Shown here piece after piece: positions 6,853 to 13,829 of a stretch of DNA of 15,490 nucleotides. This DNA comes from Clostridiales bacterium UBA3705. GTDB lineage: Bacteria > Bacillota_A > Clostridia > Oscillospirales > Oscillospiraceae. Position 1 is the stretch's first letter. Every line of letters begins with the position of its first letter. The stretch lies in contig DFIE01000049.1 of assembly GCA_002372735.1 (NCBI GenBank), positions 1 to 15,490 of the forward strand, read 5' to 3'. The notes under the pieces are model-generated. The model saw only the letters and a list, made by a program, of their open reading frames with translations, was not told the DNA's origin and did no database searches. Made by a program: the position numbers and the translations under genes.

Positions 6853-8358
6853 ATGAGTGCATCTGCGTCTAAGAAAAAGCGCAAGGAACTGGATCAGGGC
6901 GGCCTGTCCCCGAAATTCCAGGAAGCACAGAAGACCAAGCAGGCACAAAAGCGCAATAATCTGCTGTTTATCTGCGTGGCAGTTCTGGCTGTGGCGGCCA
7001 TTGTGGGCCTGGCCTTTGCCATCCGCGCAAAGAAGTACGCCCCCGACTACGACGTCAAGGCCCCTGTGGCCACGGTGGGCGAGCGCTCCATCACCGTGCC
7101 GGAGTACGATTACTTCTACAACGCCACTGCCTCCAACTACGCCCAGATGTATATGCAGTTCGGCATGATCCAGGCCAACGTGCCCCTGGCGGAGCAGCAG
7201 TACGGTGAGGATCAGACCTGGGAGGATTTCTTCAAAGAGAACACCAACACCTCTGTGGAGCAGGTGCTCAACATCTACGACGCCGCAGTCAAGGCCGGCT
7301 ACACCCTGACCGACGACGACAAGACCGCCATCGACACCGCTGTGGACAACCTGAAAACCGAGGCCGAGAGCTACGGTGCCGACCTGAAGCAGTATATGAA
7401 CGCCCGGTTCGGCTCCGGCTGCGATCTGGACAGCTACCGTCACTACCTGGAGATCATCCAGACCTACAGCGGTTATGTAAACCAGATGAACGAGACCTTC
7501 AAGCCCACTGCCGAAGAGGTTGCCGCTGAGTACGCCGAGAACCCCGACGACTACGACCTGGTGAGCTATTCCTACAAGGCCTTCTCCGCCGAGGGGGACA
7601 CCGACGACGACGGCAACACCACCTACACCGACGAGGCCAAGCAGGCCAACCAGGCCGAGGCCGAGGCCCTGGCCGCCGAGCTGCCCAAGGCTGAGACCCT
7701 GCCCGAGGGCGTGAGCTCCGCCACCTACAACAAGGCCAACGCCGTGGGCACCCTGAACGAGGCCGCCGTGGAGTGGCTGTTCGATGCCGGCCGCAAGGCG
7801 GGCGACACCGAGCTCTTCCCCGATGATGAGGGCGTGAAGTACATCGTGGTCCGGTTTGACGGCCGGGATACCAACGACTACCAGCGGGCTATGGCCTTTG
7901 TCACCTCCATCTCCAAGGCTGTGGACGAGAACGCTGAGGAAGGCACCCCCACCCCCGAGGACAAGCTGGCTGTGTTTGACGAGGCCCTGAAGGGCGGCAT
8001 GAGCACCGAGGACTACGCTGCCCTGCTGGAGGCCAACAGCTACAACTCCACCGCCTCTGCCGTGAGCCGCCAGTCCTACACCGCGGTAGAGGGTCTGCAG
8101 GACTTCCTGTACGACACCGCCCGCAAGGAGGGCGACATCCAGCGCTTTGAGGACGCGAACTACTACTACATCGTCCGCTTTGACCACATGGAGGAGACCA
8201 CCTATCAGTACAGCCTGGTGGAGAGTGCCCTGGAGTCCAAGGCCCAGGAGGCCTGGTTCAATGAGGCCAGCGCGGTGAACACCATTACCCTGGACGAGGA
8301 GCTGCTCGCCCACGCCAACACCAACCTGACCTTCTACTCCAACACCACTGCCCAGTAA
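6853..8358 (+). CDS. Membrane-anchored foldase / peptidyl-prolyl isomerase-like protein (SurA/PrsA type)
   Basis: The 501-residue protein has a lysine-rich N-terminus, one membrane segment (about 36-57) and a large outward-facing acidic domain. It resembles SurA/PrsA-like foldases: a helical N-terminal region (about 75-215), then two parvulin-like units. The first, about 234-340, ends with WLFDAGRKAGDTELF and YIVVRFDGRD. The second, about 342-447, ends with FLYDTARKEGDIQRF and YYIVRFDHMEE. Both keep the final helix and strand of parvulin but look degenerate, and I see no clear catalytic histidines, so a holdase role is possible. No lipobox is visible, so it is probably anchored by the helix rather than by lipid. 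I chose ATG 6853 because GAGAGG lies upstream; ATG 6841 is too close to it, and ATG 6793 precedes the likely transcription start. Confidence 0.82.
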   Translation: MSASASKKKRKELDQGGLSPKFQEAQKTKQAQKRNNLLFICVAVLAVAAIVGLAFAIRAKKYAPDYDVKAPVATVGERSITVPEYDYFYNATASNYAQMYMQFGMIQANVPLAEQQYGEDQTWEDFFKENTNTSVEQVLNIYDAAVKAGYTLTDDDKTAIDTAVDNLKTEAESYGADLKQYMNARFGSGCDLDSYRHYLEIIQTYSGYVNQMNETFKPTAEEVAAEYAENPDDYDLVSYSYKAFSAEGDTDDDGNTTYTDEAKQANQAEAEALAAELPKAETLPEGVSSATYNKANAVGTLNEAAVEWLFDAGRKAGDTELFPDDEGVKYIVVRFDGRDTNDYQRAMAFVTSISKAVDENAEEGTPTPEDKLAVFDEALKGGMSTEDYAALLEANSYNSTASAVSRQSYTAVEGLQDFLYDTARKEGDIQRFEDANYYYIVRFDHMEETTYQYSLVESALESKAQEAWFNEASAVNTITLDEELLAHANTNLTFYSNTTAQ

Positions 8359-8384
8359 AAATCGCAAAACCGTATAAAACAACG

Positions 8385-8418
8385 GCTCTCCGGACACACT
8401 GTCCGGAGAGCTTTTTTT
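8385..8418 (+). terminator. Intrinsic terminator after the foldase gene
   Basis: A perfect 12-bp stem, GCTCTCCGGACA (8385-8396) with TGTCCGGAGAGC (8400-8411), has a 3-nt loop and is followed by seven T (8412-8418). It lies between the foldase stop and the ribosome site of the first TauE-like gene, which begins four bases after the T-run. Confidence 0.96.
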
Positions 8419-8434
8419 GACGGGAGGGCTGCAA

Positions 8435-8803
8435 ATGGAAAAGGTGCAAAGCCTCCAGCCCGGCTGCCGCGGGGCCCTGGCAGGGGCAGCTGCGGGCCTG
8501 GTAAGCGGGCTGCTGGGGGCAGGGGGCGGCATGGTGCTGCTGCCGCTGCTGGGGGCCGCCCTCCAGGGCAGAGAGCGGTATGCCACGGGGCTGGCGGTGA
8601 TGCTGCCGGTCTGTGCCGTCACGGCCCTGGCCGCCTTTTGGGGCGGGGCCCGACTGCCCGGGGGAATGCTGCCCGTCCTGCTGGGCGGGGCCCTGGGCGG
8701 CGCTGCCGGAGGGCTGCTGTACCGCAGGATCCCCCTGGTCTGGCTGCGCAGAGGCTTTGCAGTACTGCTGCTCTGGGCCGGGATCAGGAGGCTGCTGGGA
8801 TGA
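8435..8803 (+). CDS. TauE/SafE-type permease, N-terminal half as a separate gene
   Basis: This 122-residue hydrophobic protein has about four membrane segments and carries GLLGAGGGMVLLPLL, the glycine-rich motif that opens each half of TauE/SafE (DUF81) anion permeases. Full TauE proteins are about 250 residues with two such halves; here each half is its own gene. The ATG at 8435 is preceded by GGGAGGG; a TTG at 8417 in the same frame falls in the terminator T-run and is unlikely. The stop overlaps the next start (ATGA at 8800-8803), so the two are translationally coupled and probably assemble as a heteromer (inference). TauE relatives export sulfite or sulfonates, but the substrate here is unknown. 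No clear promoter lies after the terminator just upstream, so expression may rely on read-through. Confidence 0.82.
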   Translation: MEKVQSLQPGCRGALAGAAAGLVSGLLGAGGGMVLLPLLGAALQGRERYATGLAVMLPVCAVTALAAFWGGARLPGGMLPVLLGGALGGAAGGLLYRRIPLVWLRRGFAVLLLWAGIRRLLG

Positions 8804-9165
8804 GCGGGTTTTTCATCGCTCTGGGCTGCGGGCTGCTCTCCGCCATGGGCGTGGGCGGCGGGAGCCTGCTTATGCTGTGGCTCACTGGACCGGCGGGGCT
8901 GGCGGCAGAGACAGCCCGGTTTGTCAATCTGCTGTTCTTCCTGCCCTCCGCCGGGGCAGGGCTGGCCCTGCACAGCCGGGGCCGGCTGGTACGCTGGGAC
9001 GTGGCGGTGCCCGGCGCCCTGGCGGGGATGGCTGCCGGGGGCCTGGGGCTGTGGCTGGGCCGGTTTGTGGGCGGGCCGGTGCTGGAAAAGGGCTTTGGCC
9101 TGTTGCTGCTGGCAGCCGGGCTGGCAGAGCTGCTGCGCAGGCCGGAGGGCCAAACTGCAGCCTGA
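8800..9165 (+). CDS. TauE/SafE-type permease, C-terminal half as a separate gene
   Basis: This 121-residue membrane protein, beginning MSGFFIALGCGLLSAMGVGG, repeats the family glycine motif (MGVGGGSLLMLW) and has about four hydrophobic segments. It is the partner of the preceding gene, with which it shares an ATGA overlap. The frame is open further upstream, but that stretch is a shadow of the first half-gene. Together the two products equal one standard TauE/SafE permease in length and internal symmetry. They could come from an ancient split or represent the ancestral unfused state. The reading frames are clean, with no sign of decay. The gene ends in a convergent arrangement with the DUF362 gene, and no plus-strand terminator is visible after it. 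Confidence 0.82.
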   Translation: MSGFFIALGCGLLSAMGVGGGSLLMLWLTGPAGLAAETARFVNLLFFLPSAGAGLALHSRGRLVRWDVAVPGALAGMAAGGLGLWLGRFVGGPVLEKGFGLLLLAAGLAELLRRPEGQTAA

Positions 9166-9201
9166 CCGCCCCCGATGCCGGCCAGGCCTGCCGAAAACCG
9201 C

Positions 9202-9250
9202 AAAAAGCCGGGGGCGCGCCGCAGGTTTGTACGATGCGGCGCGCCCCGGC
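9202..9250 (-). terminator. Intrinsic terminator of the DUF362-ferredoxin gene
   Basis: GGGGCGCGCCGCA (9211-9223) pairs perfectly with TGCGGCGCGCCCC (9235-9247), and the stem extends to GCCGG/CCGGC with one bulge. On the minus strand five T (9206-9202) follow directly. It starts five bases after the DUF362 stop. On the plus strand no T-run follows, so it should not stop the convergent TauE transcript efficiently. Confidence 0.85.
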
Positions 9251-9254
9251 GGAC

Positions 9255-10391
9255 TTATGTGAGCAGCCTGGCAAGGGGCGGGCGTTTGACCTTCATGGCC
9301 CCCTTGGGGCAGAATTCCTGGCAGCAGAAGCAGCGGATACAGGCGGAGCGGTCAATCTGCGGCAGCTTGCGCCGCATGGTGATTGCCTTGGCCGGGCAGA
9401 TGCCCGCGCACTTGGCGCAGCCGATGCACGCCGCCGCCTCCACCTGGGGCCGGGGGGCAATGCTGCGCTGGAGAAAGCTGCTGAACAGGGCCCCTGCCCT
9501 GCCCCGGGCCACATTCTGAAACTGCAGCCCGCTGCGCTGGGCCACGGTTTCAAACCCGGGCTGGACAAAATCCTGCCAGGGGCCCAGGATGGACAGCTCC
9601 TCCGCCGCCCCGGGACAGAGGTTTCGCTCCAGGGCAGCAGCCAGGGTGGGGATCTCCGCCGGAGGCAGGCCGATGAGTCTGGCCAGCAGCAGGTCCAGGC
9701 TGTGGGGATTCCGCCCCGCCAGCACGCAGCCCACGGGCCGGGGGGTGCCGGCAGTGGGGCCGTTGCCCTCCATGGCCACCACCGCGTCCACCAGGTGGAG
9801 CTGGGGCTTCCAGTACTCGTCCAGATCCACGATCATCCGGCCAAAGTCCATGGCGTCGGGAAAGCGGAAGTGGTACTCCGGCTTCATGGTGCCGGGAATG
9901 GTGCCAAAGAGGTTTTTGGCCGCCCCGGACAGGCCCATCATGCCGTGGGACTTGAGCTTGCAGAAGTTGATAATGCCGTCGCAGTCCTTCAGCCAGGCGG
10001 TGGCGGTGAAGGTTTTGCACACCGCGGCCTGGGGGAATTCACACTCCAGGGTGTCAAAATTCTCGTTGAGCTCCGCGTCCAGCTCGGTGAGGCCGGCGGT
10101 GTGATACACCCGGTGCAGCACGGGGCCGTTGAACAGGTTGCCGGGGCTGTCGCCGATCACCGGCACCGCCCCCCGCTGCCGCAGCAGCTGGGACAGGGCC
10201 CCCAGCAGGGCCGGATGGGTGGTAACGGCGGTTTCCGGCTTCATGGCGGCCACCAGGTTGGCCTTGATGCCCACCCGCATCCCGGGCTTGACCCAGTCCA
10301 GCCCGCCGATGGGAGTCAGCGCCGCCTCCAGGGCCGCCAGACAGTGCTCCTGCCGGTAATCCGGGCAGGGGGAGAGAACAACGTCGTACAT
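9255..10391 (-). CDS. DUF362 domain protein with two C-terminal 4Fe-4S ferredoxin motifs
   Basis: The 378-residue protein has an N-terminal DUF362 domain (about 1-290) with the family landmarks VGIKANLV (40-47), VIGDSPG (78-84) and the KLKSHGMMGLSGAAKNLFG region (145-163). A bacterial ferredoxin domain follows, with two complete cluster motifs: Cys322/325/328 with CP at 332-333, and Cys351/354/357 with CP at 361-362. It is therefore an iron-sulphur electron carrier fused to a domain of unknown catalytic role. It has no signal peptide, so it acts in the cytoplasm. Such proteins are typical of strict anaerobes. The ATG at 10389-10391 has GGAGG upstream. It lies 54 bases after the DUF2207 gene, separated by a hairpin, and may be partly co-transcribed with it. 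Confidence 0.92.
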   Translation of the reverse strand: MYDVVLSPCPDYRQEHCLAALEAALTPIGGLDWVKPGMRVGIKANLVAAMKPETAVTTHPALLGALSQLLRQRGAVPVIGDSPGNLFNGPVLHRVYHTAGLTELDAELNENFDTLECEFPQAAVCKTFTATAWLKDCDGIINFCKLKSHGMMGLSGAAKNLFGTIPGTMKPEYHFRFPDAMDFGRMIVDLDEYWKPQLHLVDAVVAMEGNGPTAGTPRPVGCVLAGRNPHSLDLLLARLIGLPPAEIPTLAAALERNLCPGAAEELSILGPWQDFVQPGFETVAQRSGLQFQNVARGRAGALFSSFLQRSIAPRPQVEAAACIGCAKCAGICPAKAITMRRKLPQIDRSACIRCFCCQEFCPKGAMKVKRPPLARLLT

Positions 10392-10412
10392 CCTTTACCT
10401 CCGACAATGGCA

Positions 10413-10441
10413 AACCCGGGCAGCGCCCGGGTTGTTTTTTT
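10413..10441 (+). terminator. Terminator-like hairpin whose T-run faces the plus strand
   Basis: AACCCGGGC (10413-10421), loop AGC and GCCCGGGTT (10425-10433) form a 9-bp stem, followed on the plus strand by G and seven T (10435-10441). Both flanking genes are on the minus strand, where the hairpin is preceded by the A-run and followed only by a few T-like bases (TTTGCC). It would stop antisense transcription well and minus-strand transcription only weakly, so it may act as a partial attenuator between the DUF2207 and DUF362 genes. Confidence 0.7.
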
Positions 10442-10445
10442 GTTG

Positions 10446-12125
10446 TTACCGTCTTCTCCTTGCCCGGGGCGGCCGCTCCCCGCGGAGCAGGGCCGTCAGG
10501 CGCAGATACAGGGCATAAAAGCCCGCCACGGTTTTTGGGGTTTTGCCCTCCCAGGCCAGCCAGTCACAGGGCTCCACCCGCTGGCGGTCAAAGGCGCCCA
10601 CAAAGAGCTTGGCCACCCGCAGGGCGTCGGCGTAGGGCAGGATCCGGTAGAAATACTGGCCGTCCGCTGCAAGCAGGGCGCGGAAATGCTCCGACGGCGT
10701 GGCGAGCAGATACCGGCGGAAGCCCAGCAGCTCCTGGGCCTGGGCCGTGCCCGGCCGGCTGCGCTTGCCCCCCAGCCGGGTGGCCAGGCCGATGGCCAGC
10801 TGGGCCGCCAGATTCAGGGCCGTCAGTCTGCCGCTGCCGGACAGCCGCCCCAGCACCACCAGGTACACCGCCCCCAAAAGGCCCAGTACCATAGCCCGCA
10901 GGGTGTGCCGGCGCAGGGTGCAGCCCCCCAGCCGCTGGACCAGGAAGCTGGCCAGGGCCCCCAGAAGGGTCAGGGGCACAATGACAAACCAGCGCCAGCT
11001 CTGGGGCGCCACGTAAAGATCCAGCATGCCCAGGCACAGGCTCAGCCCCGCCAGCACGCCGCCCAGATGGAGCAGGCCCACACTGGCGCCGTGGGGTGAA
11101 AAAATCTTCTCCTCCAGCTGGTCCTTGGTGCGGGAGGCGGCGTCCTGCCGGGCCTGGACGTACTCCGCACTGCGCACGTCGCAGTGGTCCCCCCGGCGGA
11201 ACAGGGTTTTGAAGATGGCAATCTCGTGGGGCTTGCACTCATTGCCCATGTCGATCTCCCGCTGGAGATAGAGCCCTTTTTTTCTGACCCGGTGGATGCT
11301 GAGATACCCCAGGGTGGCCCATTGGATCACCATCAGGGCCAGGTCCGCCTTTCCGCCGGTGAGCACATAGGGGATGTCTCCGGCGTTGCCCCCCACCGGG
11401 GGCATGGCCTGGCGCTTGGGAATTACCAGCGGGCCCCGGATAAAGATGACCCAGTACACCACGCACAGACCCAGCATCATCAGCATGACCATGTTGTCCA
11501 CCTGGGTGGTCTTGCCCGCCAGGAAGCGCAGGTCAAAGTAGCTCTCCGGCAGGGTGAGCTGCAGGGTCATGGACTCGTGGTCCTGTAGCGTCTGCTTGGG
11601 GTTGAGCTCGGCGTGGATGACGCCGTCCTGGATCTGGAACTCCATGTAGTTGTCAATCAGGTCGCCGTAGTAGCCGCTGAGCACCGTGGGATAGCCCTCA
11701 AACTCCGCAGGCAGGGTGACGGTGAAGTGGTAGCGCTCAATGGGGCAGGTCCAGGCGGGATAGAGCAGGGTCACGGCAAAGTCCTGGCTGTCGCCCTTGT
11801 CCACCACGGTCTCCGCCAGGTGATAGGAGATCACCAGCTGCTTTTCCCCGCTCTGGGTGCCCTGGAGCGTCAGCAGCGTGGTGCCGTTTTCCCGCCGGCG
11901 GGTAAACTCCGCGCCGGAAACGGTGATATTTTTGGCCTCATAAGCAATGGGCAGGGTGAAGCTCTCTTCCCCGGAGAAGGCCATCTGGCAGGTGAGCACC
12001 ACCTGGCAGGCGCCGTCGCTGGCCACGGTGACGTCGGTTTGCATATCCTTCACCGAGGTGCCCTCGGCATACACCGTGCCGGCGAGCAGAAACACCACCG
12101 CAATGGTCAGCAGCAGTTTTCGCAT
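10446..12125 (-). CDS. DUF2207 family membrane protein with signal peptide
   Basis: This 559-residue protein begins with a clear signal peptide (1-20, likely cleaved after VYA). An extracellular beta-rich domain follows (about 25-205), of the kind seen in DUF2207 proteins. One membrane helix lies at 211-230. The cytoplasmic family motif then appears: PPVGGNAGDIPYVLTGGKADL (242-262) with a nearby QWATLGYLSI, the usual 'domain swap to next repeat' signature. Further hydrophobic segments lie near 347-372, 378-398, 408-427 and 434-450. The end has GFRRYLLATPSEHFRALL and YFYRILPYADAL, typical of the DUF2207 C-terminus, then a basic tail. The function is unknown. The ATG at 12123-12125 has GGAGGG upstream. 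It is preceded by a good promoter and followed by the DUF362 gene. Confidence 0.85.
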   Translation of the reverse strand: MRKLLLTIAVVFLLAGTVYAEGTSVKDMQTDVTVASDGACQVVLTCQMAFSGEESFTLPIAYEAKNITVSGAEFTRRRENGTTLLTLQGTQSGEKQLVISYHLAETVVDKGDSQDFAVTLLYPAWTCPIERYHFTVTLPAEFEGYPTVLSGYYGDLIDNYMEFQIQDGVIHAELNPKQTLQDHESMTLQLTLPESYFDLRFLAGKTTQVDNMVMLMMLGLCVVYWVIFIRGPLVIPKRQAMPPVGGNAGDIPYVLTGGKADLALMVIQWATLGYLSIHRVRKKGLYLQREIDMGNECKPHEIAIFKTLFRRGDHCDVRSAEYVQARQDAASRTKDQLEEKIFSPHGASVGLLHLGGVLAGLSLCLGMLDLYVAPQSWRWFVIVPLTLLGALASFLVQRLGGCTLRRHTLRAMVLGLLGAVYLVVLGRLSGSGRLTALNLAAQLAIGLATRLGGKRSRPGTAQAQELLGFRRYLLATPSEHFRALLAADGQYFYRILPYADALRVAKLFVGAFDRQRVEPCDWLAWEGKTPKTVAGFYALYLRLTALLRGERPPRARRRR

Positions 12126-12191
12126 GGCAGTACTCCCTCCTTTGCCTTTGGTTTTTCGTTACCCCCGTCTGCCGACGGCGGGACGCATATT

Positions 12192-12220
12192 AGCATAGCA
12201 TATTCCGGTGGAAAATGCAA
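12192..12220 (-). promoter_or_regulatory. Extended -10 sigma-A-type promoter for the DUF2207 gene
   Basis: The minus strand has TTGCAT (12215-12220), a 17-nt spacer and TATGCT (12192-12197), with TG one base before the -10. It lies directly after the stop of the upstream flavoprotein gene. The leader of about 60 nt contains a small GC hairpin (CCGTC 12165-12169 with GACGG 12174-12178). No strong terminator for the flavoprotein operon is visible, so read-through into the DUF2207 gene is possible. Confidence 0.72.
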
Positions 12221-12227
12221 CGGCTTT

Positions 12228-13829
12228 CTATCTCTCCAAGGACGCAATCAGGGCCTCGGCGCAGACGATGCCGTCCACCGCGGCGGAGACAATGCCCCCC
12301 GCGTAGCCTGCGCCCTCCCCGCAGGGGAAGAGCCCCGCCAGACTGAGACTCTGGCAATCCTCTCCCCGCAGCAGGCGCACAGGAGAGGAGGAGCGGGTTT
12401 CGGGGGCAGTCAGGACTCCGTCGGGATCGTCAAAGCCCCGGAGCTTCTTGCCCAGCTCCGGCAGGGCCCGCTCCAGCACGTCGGTGATCCGGGGCGGTAG
12501 CACCTGGTGCAGGTCGCAAAGCTGCACCCCGGGGCGGTAGCTGGGCAGCACCTTGCCCAGGGCCTGGGTAGGCCGCCGGGCCAGAAAATCCCCTACCCGT
12601 TGGGCCGGGGCCCGGTAGTCCCCGCCCCCGGCGGCAAAGGCCGCCTGCTCCAGCCGGCGCTGCCAGCGCATGCCGGAAAGGGGGTCGTCCTCCGGGAAAT
12701 CCTGGGGCAGCAGGGTCACCAGCAGGGCGGCGTTGGCGTTCTGCCCCGCCCGGTCGTGGTTGGACATGCCGTTGGTCACCACGCCCCCGTTCTCGGAGGC
12801 GGCGGCCACCACGTAGCCCCCCGGACACATACAGAAGGTGTAGGCCGAGGTGCCGTCCGGCAGGTGGACCGAGAGCTTGTAGTCCGCCGGCGGCAGACCC
12901 AGGGTCTCCCGGTCAGCCCCGTACTGGGCCAGGTCCACCATGGCCTGGGGCTGCTCGATCCGCACCCCCATGGAGAAGGGTTTGGCCTCCATGGCAAAGC
13001 CCTGTTCATACAGCCAGGTGAAGGTATCCCGGGCGCTGTGCCCCGGGGCCAGGATCAGCTGGGTGCAGGGGACGGTCTCCTCCCCTGCCGGCCCCAGCAG
13101 CCGCGCCCCGGTGAGCCGGCCGCCGGACTGCTCCAGGCCGATCAGCCGGGTTTCAAAGCGGATTTCGCCCCCCAGGGAGAGGATTGTCTGCCGCAGGCCC
13201 GTCACCACATGGCGCAGCACGTCGGTGCCCACATGGGGCTTGGCGTCGTAGGTGATCTCCTCCGGGGCGCCGTGGGCGGCCAGCTGCTGCAGCACCCAGG
13301 CGATGCGGGGGTTCTTGGTGCCGGTGTTCAGCTTGCCGTCAGAGAAGGTGCCTGCGCCCCCCTCTCCAAACTGGACGTTGGATTCTGGATTCAGAGGGCC
13401 GCCGGCAAAGAAGGCCTCCACCGCCCGCTGCCGGTCCTCCACCGGTTGGCCCCGCTCAATCACCAGGGGCCGGAGCCCGGCCTTGGCCAGCACCAGGGCC
13501 GCAAAGATCCCCGCCGGGCCAAAGCCCACCACCAGGGGCCGGTGCGCCGGCTGAGCGGCGGCCTTCGGGGGCTTGTACCAGTCCGGACTGGCCAGGCTGA
13601 CCTTGGGGTTGCGGCACTGCTTGAGCACCCGGTTTTCGCTGTGGCGGGTGGAGACGTCCACGGTGTAGATGTACTGGAGCCGGTCTTTCTTCCTGGCGTC
13701 CAGAGAGCGCTTGCGGATTTTGAGTTGAGAGATCTCTGAGGCAGGGAGTTTCAAAGCCCGGGCCGCCAGATACAGCAGCATGGACGCATCGTGCCGCACG
13801 GGCACGGCCAGATCCCGGACCGTCAGCAT
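12228..13829 (-). CDS. FAD-dependent dehydrogenase-like protein (COG2509 type)
   Basis: The 533-residue protein matches the uncharacterised COG2509 flavoproteins. A short N-terminal domain (about 1-95, with KIRKRSLDARKKDRLQYIY) precedes a Rossmann FAD-binding motif, VVGFGPAG (100-107), with the acidic ribose ligand in VIERG. Family blocks NVQFGEGGAGTFSDGKLNTG (151-170) and KPHVGTD (197-203) are clear, and the C-terminal FAD-contact region FPCGEGAGYAGGIVSA ends the chain. The substrate is unknown. I chose the ATG at 13827-13829: MLTVRDLAVPV is the family-like N-terminus, and the start forms a seven-base ATGCTGA overlap with the upstream flavoprotein gene, implying coupled translation. The ribosome site is weak, which fits coupling. 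A longer reading starting at 13877 would sit inside the upstream gene. Confidence 0.9.
   Translation of the reverse strand: MLTVRDLAVPVRHDASMLLYLAARALKLPASEISQLKIRKRSLDARKKDRLQYIYTVDVSTRHSENRVLKQCRNPKVSLASPDWYKPPKAAAQPAHRPLVVGFGPAGIFAALVLAKAGLRPLVIERGQPVEDRQRAVEAFFAGGPLNPESNVQFGEGGAGTFSDGKLNTGTKNPRIAWVLQQLAAHGAPEEITYDAKPHVGTDVLRHVVTGLRQTILSLGGEIRFETRLIGLEQSGGRLTGARLLGPAGEETVPCTQLILAPGHSARDTFTWLYEQGFAMEAKPFSMGVRIEQPQAMVDLAQYGADRETLGLPPADYKLSVHLPDGTSAYTFCMCPGGYVVAAASENGGVVTNGMSNHDRAGQNANAALLVTLLPQDFPEDDPLSGMRWQRRLEQAAFAAGGGDYRAPAQRVGDFLARRPTQALGKVLPSYRPGVQLCDLHQVLPPRITDVLERALPELGKKLRGFDDPDGVLTAPETRSSSPVRLLRGEDCQSLSLAGLFPCGEGAGYAGGIVSAAVDGIVCAEALIASLER

Noticed and set aside
6796..9153. 785-codon minus-strand open frame opposite the foldase and TauE genes
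   Set aside because: It spans two transcription units, a terminator and a promoter, and has low-complexity translation. It is a shadow of strongly supported plus-strand genes.
8613..11099. 828-codon plus-strand open frame
   Set aside because: It crosses the TauE pair, a terminator and the complements of the DUF362 and DUF2207 genes. The translation is low complexity (Gly/Ala/Gln/Pro) with no domain.
12507..13739. 410-codon plus-strand open frame opposite the COG2509 gene
   Set aside because: It is a complement of a clear flavoprotein; no ribosome site and no recognisable motif.
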